DNA from: Engelhardtia mirabilis
GTDB taxonomy: Bacteria; Planctomycetota; UBA1135; GCA-002686595
NCBI RefSeq assembly: GCF_007748095.1
Contig: NZ_CP036287.1
Span: forward strand, 6,076,001-6,140,000
Direction of reading: 5' to 3'
Length of the DNA: 64,000 nt
The notes below the pieces were generated by a model. The model saw only the letters and a program-made list of their open reading frames with translations. It was not told where the DNA came from and did no database searches. Of this stretch, positions 50,652 to 60,515 are shown one piece after another. The translations under genes and the position numbers were made by a program. Numbering within the stretch: position 1 is the first letter of the stretch; the number at the start of each line of letters is the position of its first letter.

Positions 50652-52286
50652 GGCCCCACGCTCGTCGGACTGACCCCGCGCCAATCCTCGGATTCGGTCC
50701 AACAACCGTCCGATCGCGGCCTCGGTGGACCCGCCCGCGTCGACGACCAGGTGCTGCTCCGGCTCCAACTCGTCTGGCTCCTCCCACTGGTCGCGCAGGG
50801 CCAGGTACACGTTGAAGTCCGCCTCGCTGGGCTCGTGGGGGTCCTTCAACCGCTTCTCGATCCGCCGCTTGATCGTCTCCTCGTCGGCGCGCATCTCGAG
50901 CAGCACCATCGGCGCATCCAGCTCCGCCGCCAGGTCGCGGAAGGGCACCCGCCACTTGGCCTGGACGAAGCTGCCGTCGATCACGACCGAGCGACCCGCC
51001 AGGAGGTCCGCCCGCGCGTCGGCCAAGAGCGAGTCGTAGGTGAGCTGCTTGTTCTGCGGCGTGTAGAGCCCCTGGTCGTAGCCCTCGCGCTGGCGGTTGC
51101 CGATCGCCAAGCCCGCGAGCTGCTTTCGACGCACGTCGCTCTTGTGGATCGGGCCACCCAACGCCTGGGCCACGCGCTCGCCCATCCAGCTCTTGCCGGT
51201 GGCCGGCAGGCCGCAGGTCAGGATCAACGCCGGCGGCAGGGTGTAGCTGGCGGCCAGGTTGAAGTGGCGCCGCGCCCGGGCGAGGGAGCCCGCGCGCTCG
51301 GCGGGCGGGCGGTCCGGGTCGCGGGCGCCGATGGCCTCGACCTTGGCGCGCACCATGGCCCGATAGCCCTTGTAGAAGGGCAACAGGCGCGCCAGCTCCG
51401 CATCCTCGGCCAGGTCCGCGTAGCGCCGCGCCAGGTAGGCCGCGAAGGCGCGGTAGCCGCGCAGGTCCAGGTCCATGCAGAGGAAGGCCAGGTCGCAGGC
51501 CACGTCCCCGGCGCGGAAGGCCAGCTCGAACTCGACGCAGTCGTAGATCCACAGGTGCTCGTCGACGACGCAGACGTTGCCGGCGTGGAGGTCCCCGTGG
51601 CCGTCGACCACGCGACCGGCGGCGATGCGCGCTTCGAGGAGCTCCGCGTGGTTGGCCAGGAAGTCGCGCGCCGCCGCTTCCACGTGGGCGTGCAGCTCCG
51701 GCGTCGCGAGGCGGCCCTCTTCCGCGAGCAGGTCCCCCACCAGGTCGCGGGTGTCGTCGAAGTTGGCCTGGACCACGCCGGCCACAGCGGCGGGCTCGGC
51801 GTGGGCGTCGACCTGGGGTCCGCGCTCGGCGCTGGCGTGGAAGTCCACCAGAGTGTTCGCGAGGCGCTCGAGCAGCCCGTTGTCGATCTCGCCCCGGTCG
51901 AGGGCGGCGTCGAGCATCCCGCGCTCGGGCAGGCACCGCATGACCACGGCGAAGTCGAGCGCCTCGCCGACCTCCTCCGGCGGCGGCCCCGGCGGGCCGA
52001 AGCGCGGCGCGCCGTCCTCACCCCGGGTCAGGCGGGCCACCCCCAGGTACATCTCGGGCGAGATGCGCGCGTTGAGCCGCAGCTCCTCCGCGCAGAAGTG
52101 CAGCCGCCGCTGGGCCGTCGTGAAGTCGACGAAGCCCAGGTCCACCGGCTTCTTGACCTTGTAGACGAGGTCGCGGGCGAAGGCGAGCACGCTGATGTGG
52201 GTCTCCACGAAGCGCTCCGGCGCCTGCCCGTCGGGGTACAGGCGCCCGTCGTCGAGCAGGGTTCGAAGGGGGTTCTGTCCGAGCAT
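50643..52286 (-). CDS. Fused aminoglycoside-phosphotransferase-like kinase and P-loop kinase
   Basis: The protein has 547 residues from the ATG at 52284-52286; the upstream frame is discarded as family members start just before the first helix. The N-terminal APH-like kinase domain (about 1-345) has VYKVKKPVDLGFVDFTT (phosphate-binding lysines) and VVDGHGDLHAGNVCVVDEHLWIYDCVEFE (HGDLHxxN catalytic loop and the metal-binding aspartate). The C-terminal P-loop kinase (about 350-540) has Walker A CGLPATGKSWMGERVA and SVVIDGSFVQAKWR. This fusion is a known bacterial family of unknown substrate, encoded in many genomes. The last codons lie within the hairpin 50507-50651. Confidence 0.85.
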   Translation of the reverse strand: MLGQNPLRTLLDDGRLYPDGQAPERFVETHISVLAFARDLVYKVKKPVDLGFVDFTTAQRRLHFCAEELRLNARISPEMYLGVARLTRGEDGAPRFGPPGPPPEEVGEALDFAVVMRCLPERGMLDAALDRGEIDNGLLERLANTLVDFHASAERGPQVDAHAEPAAVAGVVQANFDDTRDLVGDLLAEEGRLATPELHAHVEAAARDFLANHAELLEARIAAGRVVDGHGDLHAGNVCVVDEHLWIYDCVEFELAFRAGDVACDLAFLCMDLDLRGYRAFAAYLARRYADLAEDAELARLLPFYKGYRAMVRAKVEAIGARDPDRPPAERAGSLARARRHFNLAASYTLPPALILTCGLPATGKSWMGERVAQALGGPIHKSDVRRKQLAGLAIGNRQREGYDQGLYTPQNKQLTYDSLLADARADLLAGRSVVIDGSFVQAKWRVPFRDLAAELDAPMVLLEMRADEETIKRRIEKRLKDPHEPSEADFNVYLALRDQWEEPDELEPEQHLVVDAGGSTEAAIGRLLDRIRGLARGQSDERGAAD

Positions 52287-52504
52287 CGGTGGACTCGCGG
52301 GAGCGGATCCTACCGGGCGAGGTCGACGAACGAGAGCTGCTCGGAGCGGAGTTCGGGCGGCTGCGGGCGCCGATCGACTCGACTTCCAGGGTCCACGGGG
52401 CCCCTCCGGCCAGCGTCCGTCGGCCGACATTGCGGGATCGGGCGGCCCCCCCTAGGGTCGCTCCATCGCGCTTCATTCTTGTTCACCTTGACCCAGGCCA
52501 TTCC

Positions 52505-54045
52505 ATGACCCCCCCCCGAGATTCTTCGCCCTCGCTCTGTTCCTCGCGGCCGGCCTCGCAGCCCAGGCCCAGGCCCAGTCGACGTTCTACGTGAACTGGT
52601 CCACGGGAGATGACTCGACCGGCGACGGCTCGCTCGGCACGCCCTTCAAGACGATCACGCGGGCGCTGGAAGGGGCCACTGCGGGAGGAGTGATCCCGGC
52701 GGGCTCGACGGTGCAGGTGGCCGGTGGGAGCAGCAACGTCTACCGGTACACGGAGTCCTCACCGGGCAATCCGACTGGGGAGATCTTCCCGCTGCAAGTC
52801 GTGAGCGACGACATCACGATCATCGGATCGAGGACGCCCAAGCCGATGATCTTGGTTGATGCCGCCGCAGAGGGAGCCCTCTTCCCGAGCTCGGTCTCCA
52901 ACTCCGCGATTCTCGTCGACGGTGCCAGCGGCTTTCGGCTGGAGCGCCTCGACCTGGCCACCGCCAACTTCGACCTCTCGACCGGCACGATCCCGACCGG
53001 CTTGAAGGCACTCCATCTGCGTGACCTTCCTGGAAGCGCGAGCGCCGCGACATCAGTCGTCGATTGCTCCATCGACGATTTCTTTCACGGCATCTTCGTC
53101 CAGGACACGTCGAGTGCGGACCCGGGCGCGCGCGAGATCACGATCGAGGACACGAGCATCAGTCGCTGCGGTCCGGTCTATCCGACGACGGATGATGCCG
53201 GGCACGCTGGTCTACGCCTACTCGAGGCCACCACAACGTCGATGACGCTGAGCGTCCGAGACTGCATCTTCCGACAGAACCACGACGCCCTCGAACCGGG
53301 TCAAGCCAACCTCGTGCTCTTCGACACCGTCTTCGACGAAAACGAGAGCGGCTTGGAGTACGCCGGCGTCACGGGTGGATCGGCCGTCGTCAAGGGCTGC
53401 CGCTTCGAGAACCATGCACCGCTCGATGTCGGCGGCGTACCAGGCCCTACCGGTGGCATCTACTGCCGCGACATCGTCGACACGTCGATCGTGGTCCGAG
53501 AGACGGAATTCGTGAACAACCAGCTCGGCGCGAGCTTCCGAGGGTTGGCCGCGTCCGTCGACAACATCCTCGACCTCGGCTCCGGCTACGCGGGAACGGA
53601 CGAGAACTCCCCGTACGGCCTCACCATCCCTGGCCAGAACACGTTCACGGTCGACGTGACCAAGCCCTGGCCCGCGCTCGACGACGACGAAGTCTCCTAC
53701 GTTGGCCTGTTCAACAGCACGAATTCGCCGGTCCTGGCGATCGGAAACACCTGGACCTACCAGGTCCCGGAAGTCGACTGGCTCTTCGACTGCAACCAAG
53801 GTGGGTTGCCCGACACCGCGAGCACACCGACCACCTATACCTACCCCCTGGGCCACGTTGCCACGCTGCCGGCCCCCTACACGACGGGCGTCGTCGGCCC
53901 CGGCGAGAGCTTCGACTCGTCGACGGACTTCCCTTTCCATCGCCCGATCGCGCCATCCACGGCTCCGCAAGAGCGGTTCAACTTCAGCACCGGTGCGAAC
54001 CTCGACCCGACGACGCCTTGGCCCACGATCACCATCGGACAATGA
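52505..54045 (+). CDS. Secreted beta-helix protein with apparent poly-C frameshift in its signal peptide
   Basis: The main frame (GTG 52591-54045) encodes 484 residues of right-handed beta-helix: FKTITRALEGATAGGVIPAG, DITIIGSRTPKPMILVDA, FRLERLDLATANFD, SVRDCIFRQNHDALEPG and TVFDENESGLEYAG. Immediately upstream the same frame reads RFFALALFLAAGLAAQAQAQ, a textbook signal peptide, but it lacks an initiator. The ATG at 52505 is followed by A and nine Cs (52509-52517) and is one base out of frame; ten Cs would give an intact signal peptide. So the gene is either phase-variable or affected by a homopolymer error in this assembly. It overlaps the next gene by four bases (ATGA). Confidence 0.78.
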
Positions 54046-55733
54046 AGATCAGAACCTTCCTTGGGACTCTGTCCGCCATCGGGTCGAGCATCGCTTCGGC
54101 TCAGTCCGATGTCTCCTTCGACGTCGCCGTCCTGCACCAGTACGACGGCAGCGCCTTCTTCGGCGACAGCGTCGTCACGGGCGACGCGAATGGGGACGGC
54201 TACTTGGACGTGGCCTTCACCGACGCAACCCCGAGCTACATCGGTCAAGCTTGGGTCCGATACGGGCCGAGCTTCGAAGAGCTGGCGGTCGTCGCACTGC
54301 CCAATGCAGCCGTCGGCGACGAGCTAGGAGGCAACCTGAGCAGCCTCCTCTTCGAGGACCTCAATGGTGACGGCCTCGACGACTTGGTCGTTACAGGCAG
54401 CCGATCCAACCTCGGTACGACCACACCCAACATCGGCCGCGCCTACGTGAGCTTCGGGCCGAGCTTCTCGTCGACCGTCGAGCTCGTGAATCCCATCGCA
54501 GACGAGGAAGCCTACTTCGGCCGTGCTGCGGCGGTGTACGACATGACCGGGGACGGCCACCTCGACGTTGTAGTGGGCGCTCTGAAGGCTGATGGCCCGG
54601 GCGGCGCGTACGCGGTGGGGAAGGTCTTCATCTACGCCGGGCCGACCTTCGACATGGCGCCGGTGAAGACCCTCCTCCCTCAGCCGCCCGATGCCAGCTC
54701 CTTCTTCGGCCGCATCCTGCACTTCGCCGACGTCGACAACGACGGCGATGACGACGTGCTCACCTCGAATGTCGATCCGCAGTACAACCAGTTTGTCTGG
54801 CTTCTCGATCTCAATCAGGACACTCCGCTGAGTTTCGATTCGCCCTTGTGGGCCCTTCCCACACTGAACTCGTTGGTGATCGACCTCGACAACGACGGGT
54901 TCCTCGATCTCGTCGGCGCCGACGGGTCGACCTCGATCTCGGAATCGGTCGGGGTTGTCTGGGGCCCGATGTTTGACGCGTCCTCGGTGATCGCGGACGA
55001 GCACCTCAGCTCTTCCGGCTTCGGCGACGGTCTGGACGTGGCCGACGTCGACCGCGACGGCTGGCCCGACCTGGTGATCGGAGCACCCTTCGCCGATTTC
55101 GAGGGCGAGATCCCGAGCGAAGACATGCAGCAACCCGGCCGAATCTCGATCTACTTCGGCCCCGACCTCGACCCCGCCCAGCGCCAGGACATCTGGGGCC
55201 CCCACGCCTACGCCCGCCTGGGCATGGGCCTCGACCTGGTCGACTTCGACGGCGACGGCTTCGCCGAGATGTTCGTCGGCGCCGCCAACGAGTACGGCGG
55301 GCGCATCAAGCTCTACGACCACCAGCCCCTGCGCGCCGTGGGCACTACCCAGGTCTCGCTCTCAACCGGCGGCGCGGTCGACCTGTCCCTCGAAGCAGGG
55401 CCCCTCTCCGGCGGGCAGCTCTACCTGATCCTCGTCGGCGCCTCGGGCTCCGTGCCGGGCATCGAGCTCCCCGGTCCCGCCGGAGCGCTGCACCTGCCCC
55501 TGGTCCCCGACCTCGTCACCACTGCCGCCCTCGACCTGATCGGCACCCCCACCTTCCAGGGCTTCCTCGGCGTCACCGACCCCAACGGCACGGCCGCGGC
55601 CAAGCTCACCCTCCCCCCTGGCCTCGAGTCCACCTCCCTCGCCGGCGCCACCCTGACCCTCGCCGCCGTGGTCGGCCCACCGACCGGCTTCGACTACGCC
55701 GCCGGGCCGGTTGCGATTGAGCTGGTCCCGTAG
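54042..55733 (+). CDS. Secreted FG-GAP/VCBS beta-propeller protein
   Basis: The protein has 563 residues from the ATG at 54042, coupled to the upstream gene. It has a signal peptide (MKIRTFLGTLSAIGSSIASAQ). Seven or so propeller blades carry calcium-binding DxDxDG loops: VTGDANGDGYLDVAF, FEDLNGDGLDDLVV, YDMTGDGHLDVVVG, FADVDNDGDDDVL, VIDLDNDGFLDLVG, VADVDRDGWPDLVIG and LVDFDGDGFAEMFVG. The last 125 residues are the C-terminal sandwich module shared with several secreted proteins here (GGQLYLILVGASGSVPG... through GPVAIELVP). It is probably a calcium-binding extracellular or envelope protein. Confidence 0.9.
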   Translation: MKIRTFLGTLSAIGSSIASAQSDVSFDVAVLHQYDGSAFFGDSVVTGDANGDGYLDVAFTDATPSYIGQAWVRYGPSFEELAVVALPNAAVGDELGGNLSSLLFEDLNGDGLDDLVVTGSRSNLGTTTPNIGRAYVSFGPSFSSTVELVNPIADEEAYFGRAAAVYDMTGDGHLDVVVGALKADGPGGAYAVGKVFIYAGPTFDMAPVKTLLPQPPDASSFFGRILHFADVDNDGDDDVLTSNVDPQYNQFVWLLDLNQDTPLSFDSPLWALPTLNSLVIDLDNDGFLDLVGADGSTSISESVGVVWGPMFDASSVIADEHLSSSGFGDGLDVADVDRDGWPDLVIGAPFADFEGEIPSEDMQQPGRISIYFGPDLDPAQRQDIWGPHAYARLGMGLDLVDFDGDGFAEMFVGAANEYGGRIKLYDHQPLRAVGTTQVSLSTGGAVDLSLEAGPLSGGQLYLILVGASGSVPGIELPGPAGALHLPLVPDLVTTAALDLIGTPTFQGFLGVTDPNGTAAAKLTLPPGLESTSLAGATLTLAAVVGPPTGFDYAAGPVAIELVP

Positions 55734-55916
55734 CCCGGTCGTCCAGCGCGAGGTGAGCGACGCCGCGGCGAGCTCGATGGCGCCCGCCGGAGGCGGAAGG
55801 TCTCAGCAGCGGATCCCGGCGGCGCAGGTCGATGGGCCCGCGCGCCGGTCCGCTACACTCCGCCGATCGGCCGTCAGGAGCGCCCCGCCGGCGCCGCCCG
55901 GGCCAGCCCTCGCGAC

Positions 55917-56441
55917 ATGACCTCCGAGACCACTGGCCACCCCACCGGCGACGCATCCCGGCCCCTGGTGGGCGTGATCATGGGCAGCGCCTCCGATTGG
56001 GAGACGATGCGCGGCGCGACCGAGATCCTCGAGGGTCTGGGCGTGGCCTTCGAGAAGCGCATCGTGTCCGCGCACCGCACGCCGCAGCTCTTGACCGACT
56101 ACGCCACCACCGCCGTGGAGCGCGGCCTGAAGGTCATCATCGCCGGGGCCGGCGGCGCGGCGCACCTGCCGGGCATGGTCGCGGCCCAGACGCGCCTGCC
56201 GGTGCTCGGGGTGCCGGTCCAGTCGCGGGCCCTGTCCGGCCTCGACTCGCTGCTGTCGATCGTGCAGATGCCGGCGGGTGTGCCCGTGGCGACGCTGGCG
56301 ATCGGGACCGCGGGGGCGACCAACGCGGGGCTCCTGGCGACGTCGATCCTGGCCCTTTGGGACGCGGAGCTGGCGCGGCGCTTGGACGAGTTCCGACGCA
56401 TCCAGACCGAGCGCGTGCTCGCGACGGAACTGGGCGCCTGA
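55917..56441 (+). CDS. purE: N5-carboxyaminoimidazole ribonucleotide mutase
   Basis: The protein has 174 residues. Class I PurE signatures: VGVIMGSASDWETM (SxSD at the phosphate site), FEKRIVSAHRTPQLL (the SAHRTP histidine that shuttles carboxylate), VIIAGAGGAAHLPGMVAA and TLAIGTAGATNAGLLA. It converts N5-CAIR to CAIR in de novo purine synthesis, as an octamer in the cytosol. It pairs with purK, which starts 14 bases downstream, so the two form an operon and supply sequential steps. Confidence 0.96.
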   Translation: MTSETTGHPTGDASRPLVGVIMGSASDWETMRGATEILEGLGVAFEKRIVSAHRTPQLLTDYATTAVERGLKVIIAGAGGAAHLPGMVAAQTRLPVLGVPVQSRALSGLDSLLSIVQMPAGVPVATLAIGTAGATNAGLLATSILALWDAELARRLDEFRRIQTERVLATELGA

Positions 56442-56455
56442 GCGAATCGCGCACC

Positions 56456-57622
56456 ATGGCCGACCAATCGGAGCGCGTCTGCCTGCCCGGCGGAACCCTG
56501 GGCGTCGTGGGCGGTGGCCAACTCGGGCGCATGTTCGCGGTGGCGGCGCGGCAGCTCGGCTATCGGGTGATCGTGCTCGACCCGACCCCCGACGCGCCGG
56601 CGGCGGCGGTGGCCGACCGTCAGATCGTGGCCGGCTTCGACGACGTGGAGGCCGCCGGCGAGCTGGCCGAGAGCTGCGACCGGATCACCTTCGAGTTCGA
56701 GAACGCGCCGGCGGCGACCCTGACGGAGCTCGGGCGCCACGTGCCGGTGCACCCGGCGCCGCGGGTGCTGGAGATCTGTCGGCAGCGTTGCCTGGAGAAA
56801 GCCGCCTTGGCCGGGGCGGGGTTCCCCGTAGCACCGCACCGCGCGGTGGCCTCGCCGGCGGAGGTCGCGGCGGCCCTGGCGGAGCTCGGAGCCGGGGTGC
56901 TCAAGCGCGCCGAGTTCGGCTACGACGGCAAGGGCCAGGCGCGGTTGGCACCCGGCGGCGACGTGCGCGCAGCCTGGGAAGCGATCGGCGCCCCGCGGGC
57001 CACGGGGGATGCGGCGCCGGCGGTGTTCGAGGCCTTGGTCGATTTCGAAGCGGAGCTCTCGGTGATCGTCGCGCGCGGAGCCGGCGGCGAGACGGCGACC
57101 TTCCCGGTGTTCGAGAACGACCACGCCAACCACGTTCTCGACGTGACGCGGTTTCCGGCGCGCATCGACGCGGAGCTGGCGAATGAGGCGCGCGCCCTCG
57201 CGACGCGGATCGCGGAGAGTCTCGACGTGGTCGGCCTGTTGACGGTGGAACTGTTCCGCACCGCCGACGGGCTGATCGTCAACGAGCTGGCGCCGCGGCC
57301 GCACAACTCCGGGCACATCACGATCGAGGCCTGCGACACCTCCCAGTTCGAGCAGCACGTGCGCGCCCTGTGTGGTCTGCCCTTGGGTTCGACCGCGGTG
57401 CGGCGTCCGGGGGCGATGGTGAACTTGCTCGGCGACCTGTGGGCTGCCGGCGAGCCGAACTGGAGCGCGGCCTTGGCGGTGAGCGGCGCGAGCCTGCACC
57501 TGTACGGCAAGTCGCAGGCGCGGTCTGGACGCAAGATGGGGCACATCTGCGCCCTGGGCGACGGCGTGGACGAGGCGACCGAGCGGGCACTCGCCGCGCG
57601 GGCGGCCCTGACCCGCGGCTGA
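56456..57622 (+). CDS. purK: N5-carboxyaminoimidazole ribonucleotide synthase
   Basis: The protein has 388 residues from the ATG at 56456. ATP-grasp fold: LGVVGGGQLGRMFAVAARQLGY at the N-terminus, FEFENAPAATLTELG, KRAEFGYDGKGQARL (ATP-binding loop), FEALVDFEAELSVIVARG and ELAPRPHNSGHITIEACDTSQFEQH (metal and substrate binding). It converts AIR, bicarbonate and ATP to N5-CAIR, the substrate of PurE encoded just upstream. Length and motifs are typical for the family. Confidence 0.95.
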   Translation: MADQSERVCLPGGTLGVVGGGQLGRMFAVAARQLGYRVIVLDPTPDAPAAAVADRQIVAGFDDVEAAGELAESCDRITFEFENAPAATLTELGRHVPVHPAPRVLEICRQRCLEKAALAGAGFPVAPHRAVASPAEVAAALAELGAGVLKRAEFGYDGKGQARLAPGGDVRAAWEAIGAPRATGDAAPAVFEALVDFEAELSVIVARGAGGETATFPVFENDHANHVLDVTRFPARIDAELANEARALATRIAESLDVVGLLTVELFRTADGLIVNELAPRPHNSGHITIEACDTSQFEQHVRALCGLPLGSTAVRRPGAMVNLLGDLWAAGEPNWSAALAVSGASLHLYGKSQARSGRKMGHICALGDGVDEATERALAARAALTRG

Positions 57623-57799
57623 AACGACGCAACCGGTCTTCGGATCGGCGTGTAACCGAACCGGCCGCGATCCGTCCAAGGGGTTGAGCGGCTGGCTCGA
57701 GTGCGATCGGAACGGAATCGAAGTTTCCACCGATCGGGGGCAACAGCCGCGCCGAATCGACGTTCCAGGTGGCGGTTCGTGGGAATCGCGCCTGGAGAT

Positions 57800-57818
57800 C
57801 GCGACCGGAGCGGTCGCG
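57800..57818 (+). promoter_or_regulatory. Hairpin just upstream of a ribosome binding site
   Basis: CGCGACCG (57800-57807) pairs perfectly with CGGTCGCG (57811-57818) around a GAG loop. It ends two bases before the AGGAGAGGAG ribosome binding site of the 57838-58293 gene. It could modulate translation or stabilise the 5' end. The remaining 57623-57799 shows nothing else I can support. Confidence 0.45.
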
Positions 57819-57837
57819 TAGGAGAGGAGATCTGACG

Positions 57838-58293
57838 ATGAGCACGAAACTCGTTCGAGGGATGATCGTGGCGACGGCGGCACTGGCGGCGATCTCGATC
57901 GCGACGCTGTCGCAGTCCGCATCGGCAGCGATGGGTGTCGGTGCGGGCGGAGGGCCGGCCGCGAGCGGCACGGCGGGATCGGATCCGACTGGGGCCCCCG
58001 TGCCCAAGGAGGCGAGCGGGAACCACCGGGTCTCCGTCTGCAACTGCACGAGCAGTGAGATCACGGGCGCGTTGAAGCACGCCAAGGTGGTTCATCCCAC
58101 CTTCCGTGGCGGCGGCTCGCCGTCGAGCAACGGGCAAGCGACCGGTCAGAGTGGCGACGTCAGCCTGGGTGCCATTCCGCCCGGCAAGTGTCGGACGGTG
58201 AAGTACAAGTTCTGGTGCGAGCCGACGCTCCTGCTCGGTTGGGTTTGCGAGCTCACTTCGTTCACGGTCATCGAGTTCGCCGCCGACTGTTGA
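57838..58293 (+). CDS. Secreted cysteine-containing protein, unknown function
   Basis: The protein has 151 residues from the ATG at 57838 with a good AGGAGAGGAG ribosome binding site. Signal peptide: VRGMIVATAALAAISIATL...SASA. The mature part has a low-complexity glycine/serine region and six cysteines (VCNCTS, GKCRTV, FWCEPT, VCELTSF, AADC-terminal), possibly three disulphides after export. No family was recognised. A stable hairpin precedes its ribosome binding site. Confidence 0.6.
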   Translation: MSTKLVRGMIVATAALAAISIATLSQSASAAMGVGAGGGPAASGTAGSDPTGAPVPKEASGNHRVSVCNCTSSEITGALKHAKVVHPTFRGGGSPSSNGQATGQSGDVSLGAIPPGKCRTVKYKFWCEPTLLLGWVCELTSFTVIEFAADC

Positions 58294-58453
58294 TCGCGCT
58301 GGCTCTCGCTGAGCGCGAAGGCACACGCTGATCGCCGCCCCAGGGGCCGATCGCGACAAAGAGACACCACGAATGGGGCGCGGCCCGAGATGGCCGCGCT
58401 CCCAGTGGTCCGTTGACACCCGACTCAGTCACCGAACTCCGAGCAATTCTTCG

Positions 58454-60391
58454 ATGCGTATCTGGCCGACTACGTTCTTGCTGGTGCTGGTGGGCACCGC
58501 GGCGGTCCTGATCCTGAGGTCCAGGGCTGTCGATCACCGGGCAGCTGTTCCTGGCGACAAGGCGCAGCCGGCGCTAGCGGAAGTTCCGCACGGCGAGGTG
58601 GGGGCGGAGCGGGAGGAGATGACCGCGACGCTCGCCGCGGCGAATTCCAGTCGCCGGGAGGCCGGCGCGAGTCGTGGCGACTTGCACCTGGCCCTCGACT
58701 TCGGCGAGTTCGAACGCCTGGCTACGGGACTCGAGTTGAAGCTCGAACCGCAATTCGACGGCCCGGGAGGAACCGTCCAGGAAATCGTGGTCGGGAGCCA
58801 CACATTCGAGGACCTGCCCCTCGGTCGCTACCGGATCGCGGCGCTGGTGGACTCCTGGCACGTCGATCCGGACGAGATCGAGCATGTCGGAGGGAGATCG
58901 GTCACCCTCGCTGTGCGACCGACCCTCGTGATCCGGGGCCGAGTCCTCCCGGACCCGACCGTGGCCCAGGAGTTTCCTGGGACCGTCGATGTCGCTGGCG
59001 TCTTCGAGCTGGACACGACGTCGAGCGAGCCGGGCTACTTCGTGCAGACACGAACGGTGCCGCTGGAACCCGGGTCCTCGGAGTCGGCGGGGAGGTTCTG
59101 GATGTCGCCGGGGATGCTGACGCCCAGCGCCGAGTTGGCCCTGATCCTGCCCGGTCATGCAGCCTACGAGCTGGGACAGATCTTCATGCCCAAGGAGGGC
59201 ACCCTCGACCTGGGCGACCTGCCGTTCATGGCCGAGGAGGTGCTGCGGGTGCGGCTCGTGGACGGGGCGACCGGAGCGAGTCTCGAGGGGGGCTCGGTGC
59301 GGGCACTGAGCTTCGAGCAGGGCAGCCCCTTCCCGCGCGACAGGGACGAGTTGCGCCGGCGCGTGCTGCTCGAGCACATGGCCGAGCACGACCCTGCGCC
59401 GAGTGCGGTCGATCGAGACGCGGCTGGGCTCCTGCACCTGCCCCTGCCCTTCGGGCGTCCGGCGCTGATCGAGGCGAGGCATCCCGACTATGCCCGCGAG
59501 ACGGTTTGGGTCGGCGCCGACCACTCGCCGTCGCTGGAGCTCGAGGTCTCCATGGCGTCGGCAGCGCGCTTGGAGGGCGTGGTGCTGGTCGGGGAGAGCG
59601 GAACGGAAGTCGTCTCCGTGGAGTTGACCGAGCTGCGAACGGGCGGCCGCCGGCTGCAGGCCGAGATGAACCGAGCAGGACCGTTGATCGAGTTCTCGCT
59701 GGCGGGCATCCGCCCAGGCGACCATGAGTTGACGGTCCTTGGGTTGGAGGTTCCGGACCTCGAGCTCGACCCCGAGCTCGTGGCGCCCAAGGCCCTGGCC
59801 GTCGAGAGGCTCTCGCTCGCGCCCGGAGAGCGTGCCCGGCGCACGATCGACCTTGACGGTGGTGTGCTCGGCTCGACGATCGTCGGCACCTTCTCCCACC
59901 CCTACCCAGGGGCCGTAGGAGGCTGTCGCGCCCTGTTGTTCGAGGAGGACCCGCTCCGACCGACGCGCCTGGCCACCGTCGACGTGGGCGGCGCCTTTCG
60001 CCTGACCGGTGCCGGGGCCGGGAGCCACGACTTGGTTTGCGGCGCCACGTCGGAGGACTCGAGTCAGCTACTGCTGGCCCACCGGGCCATCGACGTCGAT
60101 GGCGCGGGAGTCCTGGAGGTTCACCTGGCAGTGAACGACGTCGTCTTGAACGGCACGATCGACCCGAGCTCCGGCGCCTCACCTGCCCTGCGATTCGTGC
60201 GTGGCGAGGTCCTCGGCGGGGAGCCCCAGGCACCGGCTTGCCTCGCACCCGTGCTGCGCATGAAGACCGATGTGGATGGTCGCTTCACGATCACGGGCCT
60301 GCCGCCGGGGCACTACCGCTTCGCCACACGGGAGGGAGACTGGAGCGCCAGCTACCTGGTGACTGCCGATGGGGTCACGAAGGTGCCCTGA
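58454..60391 (+). CDS. Membrane-anchored protein with carboxypeptidase regulatory-like repeats
   Basis: The protein has 645 residues from the ATG at 58454 (a longer frame starts at 58373). One N-terminal membrane span (IWPTTFLLVLVGTAAVLIL) anchors it. The rest consists of several beta-sandwich units of the carboxypeptidase-regulatory-like type, each with a short ...LPxGxYRxA... turn: FEDLPLGRYRIAALV, SLAGIRPGDHELTVL and ITGLPPGHYRFATREG. Such proteins are common and expanded in Planctomycetota and act as extracytoplasmic scaffolds. No enzyme motif was seen. It converges with the 60516-62810 lipoprotein gene. Confidence 0.72.
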   Translation: MRIWPTTFLLVLVGTAAVLILRSRAVDHRAAVPGDKAQPALAEVPHGEVGAEREEMTATLAAANSSRREAGASRGDLHLALDFGEFERLATGLELKLEPQFDGPGGTVQEIVVGSHTFEDLPLGRYRIAALVDSWHVDPDEIEHVGGRSVTLAVRPTLVIRGRVLPDPTVAQEFPGTVDVAGVFELDTTSSEPGYFVQTRTVPLEPGSSESAGRFWMSPGMLTPSAELALILPGHAAYELGQIFMPKEGTLDLGDLPFMAEEVLRVRLVDGATGASLEGGSVRALSFEQGSPFPRDRDELRRRVLLEHMAEHDPAPSAVDRDAAGLLHLPLPFGRPALIEARHPDYARETVWVGADHSPSLELEVSMASAARLEGVVLVGESGTEVVSVELTELRTGGRRLQAEMNRAGPLIEFSLAGIRPGDHELTVLGLEVPDLELDPELVAPKALAVERLSLAPGERARRTIDLDGGVLGSTIVGTFSHPYPGAVGGCRALLFEEDPLRPTRLATVDVGGAFRLTGAGAGSHDLVCGATSEDSSQLLLAHRAIDVDGAGVLEVHLAVNDVVLNGTIDPSSGASPALRFVRGEVLGGEPQAPACLAPVLRMKTDVDGRFTITGLPPGHYRFATREGDWSASYLVTADGVTKVP

Positions 60392-60445
60392 ACGGGGGCG
60401 AGCCCTCGATCAAGTTGCGGGGATAGTCGAGGCGTAGCGAACGAA

Positions 60446-60485
60446 GATCGGCCGGCACCCCCATCGGTGGGGACACCGGCCGATC
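60446..60485. terminator. Bidirectional hairpin terminator
   Basis: GATCGGCCGG (60446-60455) pairs perfectly with CCGGCCGATC (60476-60485), with a further CCCC/GGGG stem inside (60459-60462 with 60469-60472). It sits between the convergent genes ending at 60391 and 60516, so it probably terminates both. Confidence 0.75.
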
Positions 60486-60515
60486 GCGCCGAGACGCAGT
60501 CACGGCTCTGTCAGG

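Noticed and set aside
56099..57922. 607-codon minus-strand frame over purE-purK
   Set aside because: Antisense to two well-recognised purine genes; no domain or signal.
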